A stretch of 64,000 nucleotides of DNA, taken from NCBI GenBank assembly GCA_934364795.1, contig CAKRMK010000007.1:1-64000 (forward strand), in the 5' to 3' direction. The translations under genes were made by a program, and so were the position numbers. The DNA is from an uncultured Blautia sp. Lineage in GTDB: Bacteria > Bacillota > Clostridia > Lachnospirales > Lachnospiraceae. Shown one piece after another: positions 62,483-64,000 of this stretch (within the stretch, counting starts at the first letter, position 1; each line of letters opens with the position of its first letter). The notes beneath the pieces were generated by a model. The model did not search any database and was not told where the DNA came from. It saw nothing but the letters and a program-made list of their open reading frames with translations.

Positions 62483-64000
62483 CTACCAGTTCTGCCCTGC
62501 TTTATACTCCTCTGCCAGTTTTTTCATTTCCCTGGCATTTTCAGCTACAGCATCCGTGATCTGTGCGCCTCCAAGAAGGCGTGCAAGCTCCCGGATGGAA
62601 TTTTCCTGATCCAGTGTATGTATCTGCGTGGTGGTTTCTGTACCTTCCACATGTTTCTCAATTTCAAAATGAGAATCTGCCATTGCTGCAATCTGGGGCA
62701 AATGAGTAATGCAAAGCACCTGATGATGATGGCCAATCACTGCCATTTTCTCGGAAACCTTCTGTGCAGTGCGTCCGCTGATTCCTGTGTCAATCTCATC
62801 AAAAATCAAAGTCTCTATCTGATCCCTGTCAGCAAGTATTGCTTTAAGAGCCAGCATAATTCTGGAAAGCTCACCACCGGATACAATTTTGCCAAGCGGC
62901 TTCAGGCTTTCTCCTGGATTTGTGGAAATTTCATATTCAATTTCGTCAAATCCATTATCTGTAAAACTGGTTTTTCTGGAAAAAGAAATGGCAAATTTTA
63001 CATCCAGGAAATTAAGGTCTTTCAGTCCCTGAACCACCTTTGCCTCAAGCTGTCTGCTGTATTCCTGTCTCACTGCTGAAAGCTTTTCACACGCAGCTTC
63101 CAGCTTTTTGCCTGCCTTTTCCAGCTCCTTTTTGGCAGCTTCAAAGATTTCCTCATACTTTTGAAGTTTGTCCAGTTTTTCCTGCTGTTTTTTCTGATAT
63201 TCCAGAATGTCTTCTATGCGCTGTCCATATTTTGCCTTTAATCCATTTATCAGATCCAGACGGCGCTCTGTCTCATAAAATACAGACTCATCAAAAGTCA
63301 TATCCTCCATATAAGAAGACAGTTCTCTGTTAAAATCATTTAAAAGACCGTCTACTTCTCCAAGGGTCTGGGCAAGGGATTCCAGATTTTCGTCATATTC
63401 CGTCACTCTGGAAAGCTCACGAAGTGCCTCACCTACCGCATCACCGGCTCCCTGGCCATCATATCCGGTAAGAGAATGAGCCGCCTGAAGAGAGTCAATA
63501 ATCCTGCGGCCGTTTGACAGCTTCCGGTACTGTTTTTCCAGCTCTTCATCCTCCCCTGCAGTAAGGGATGCCTTCTCAATCTCATTTATCTCAAATTCCA
63601 GGAACGCCATTTCCCGGTTTTTCTGCTCTTCATCCATATCAAGAGACTTCAGTTCAGACTGGCATTTTTTATATTCCTGATAAGCTGCTTTTACTTTTTC
63701 TTTTTCTGGAAGTATTTTTTCACGGCCATAGGCATCCAGGATCTCCAGCTGCTTTTCTTCATAAAGAAGAGACTGGTGCTCATGCTGCCCGTGAATATCA
63801 AGGAGACAGGCCGCTGCTGCCTTCATCTGGCTTACAGTGCTTGTCTCCCCGTTTATTTTATTGATGCTCCTGCCATCCATAATCTTTCTGGACATAAGAA
63901 CCTGTCCATCCTCCGGATAGATATCAAGTGCGGCAAGTGCTTCTTTTGCTTTCGTATTTTCCACCTGGAACAAAAGCTCTACCAGAGCATAAGGAGCATT
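62483..64000 (-). CDS. recN: DNA repair protein RecN, C-terminal part (gene continues past the window)
   Basis: 505 residues are visible; the frame stays open to base 64000 (NAPYALVELLF), so the N-terminal Walker A part is outside. Seen: INKINGETSTVSQMKAAAAC, ACLLDIHGQHEHQSLL, a long coiled coil, then the ABC signature IVSGGELSRIMLALKAIL and Walker B ETLIFDEIDTGISG with LCITHLPQIAAMADSHFEI. An SMC-like protein for double-strand-break repair. Convergent with spoIVB through an R1 repeat. Confidence 0.95.
   Translation of the reverse strand, partial: NAPYALVELLFQVENTKAKEALAALDIYPEDGQVLMSRKIMDGRSINKINGETSTVSQMKAAAACLLDIHGQHEHQSLLYEEKQLEILDAYGREKILPEKEKVKAAYQEYKKCQSELKSLDMDEEQKNREMAFLEFEINEIEKASLTAGEDEELEKQYRKLSNGRRIIDSLQAAHSLTGYDGQGAGDAVGEALRELSRVTEYDENLESLAQTLGEVDGLLNDFNRELSSYMEDMTFDESVFYETERRLDLINGLKAKYGQRIEDILEYQKKQQEKLDKLQKYEEIFEAAKKELEKAGKKLEAACEKLSAVRQEYSRQLEAKVVQGLKDLNFLDVKFAISFSRKTSFTDNGFDEIEYEISTNPGESLKPLGKIVSGGELSRIMLALKAILADRDQIETLIFDEIDTGISGRTAQKVSEKMAVIGHHHQVLCITHLPQIAAMADSHFEIEKHVEGTETTTQIHTLDQENSIRELARLLGGAQITDAVAENAREMKKLAEEYKAGQNW

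Noticed and set aside
1..64000. CRISPR arrays, rRNA and tRNA genes
   Set aside because: No regularly spaced identical repeats, no rRNA-like stretches and no tRNA cloverleaf with a GGTTCGAAT-type arm were noticed on either strand.

Overview
The window looks like a chromosomal stretch of a spore-forming Lachnospiraceae member (Clostridium cluster XIVa, Blautia-like; the genus is inferred). The composition is AT-rich, ribosome binding sites are strong AGGAGG types, TTGACA/TATAAT promoters are common, and the genes include spo0A, spoIVB, spoVB, a SpoIIM-like gene and CotF-like genes. No rRNA, tRNA, CRISPR array, complete insertion sequence or prophage was recognised.

Layout. 0-3.4 kb is the most accessory-looking part: the start of a MATE exporter, a broken ORF, and a large DUF262/DUF1524 protein with a PUA/EVE-like C-terminus (a candidate modification-dependent restriction enzyme). 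3.5-7.5 kb is a two-subunit CydDC-like ABC exporter operon ending in a YgbA-family gene. 7.7-11.5 kb carries a TetR / GPH symporter / alpha-beta hydrolase cluster and a divergent tspO. 11.6-14.8 kb is a thiamine-precursor uptake operon behind a TPP riboswitch. 14.8-20.4 kb holds a Nudix hydrolase, a Lon-like AAA+ ATPase without a protease domain, a YkgJ-type protein and topoisomerase III. 20.4-21.25 kb has no genes but holds two inverted copies of a structured RNA. 21.2-31 kb: lipid kinase with PAP2 protein, sfsA-mutY-glycosyltransferase operon, HAD phosphatase, L,D-transpeptidase, MATE exporter. 31.2-34.2 kb: homoserine dehydrogenase and phosphoglycerate mutase. 34.4-39.5 kb: small regulator pair, Na/Pi cotransporter, metal-handling DUF2318/TauE-SafE pair. 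39.7-42.9 kb: gapA-pgk-tpiA. 43-51.5 kb: PHP phosphatase, P-type ATPase, nifS-nifU, spoVB, DAHP synthase. 51.6-64 kb: xerD, SpoIIM-like gene, rny, recA-recX, CotF-like pair, glgA, spo0A, spoIVB, recN.

The least explained material is non-coding. (1) Two convergent ~180-nt RNA elements (20.48-20.66 and 20.92-21.09 kb) share loops but have compensatory changes in almost every helix. (2) A dispersed repeat family (called R1 here) has TAGAGCRTGTTTGAAAAA ends; it lies at gene ends, and several genes take their stop codons from it. (3) A second family (R2) consists of a conserved GGTAGGGCTTTTTAT block followed by a hairpin whose outer stem varies while pairing is kept and whose loop is usually AAC. 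Strand choices, start codons and function transfers are inferences from reading the sequence; no database search was possible.
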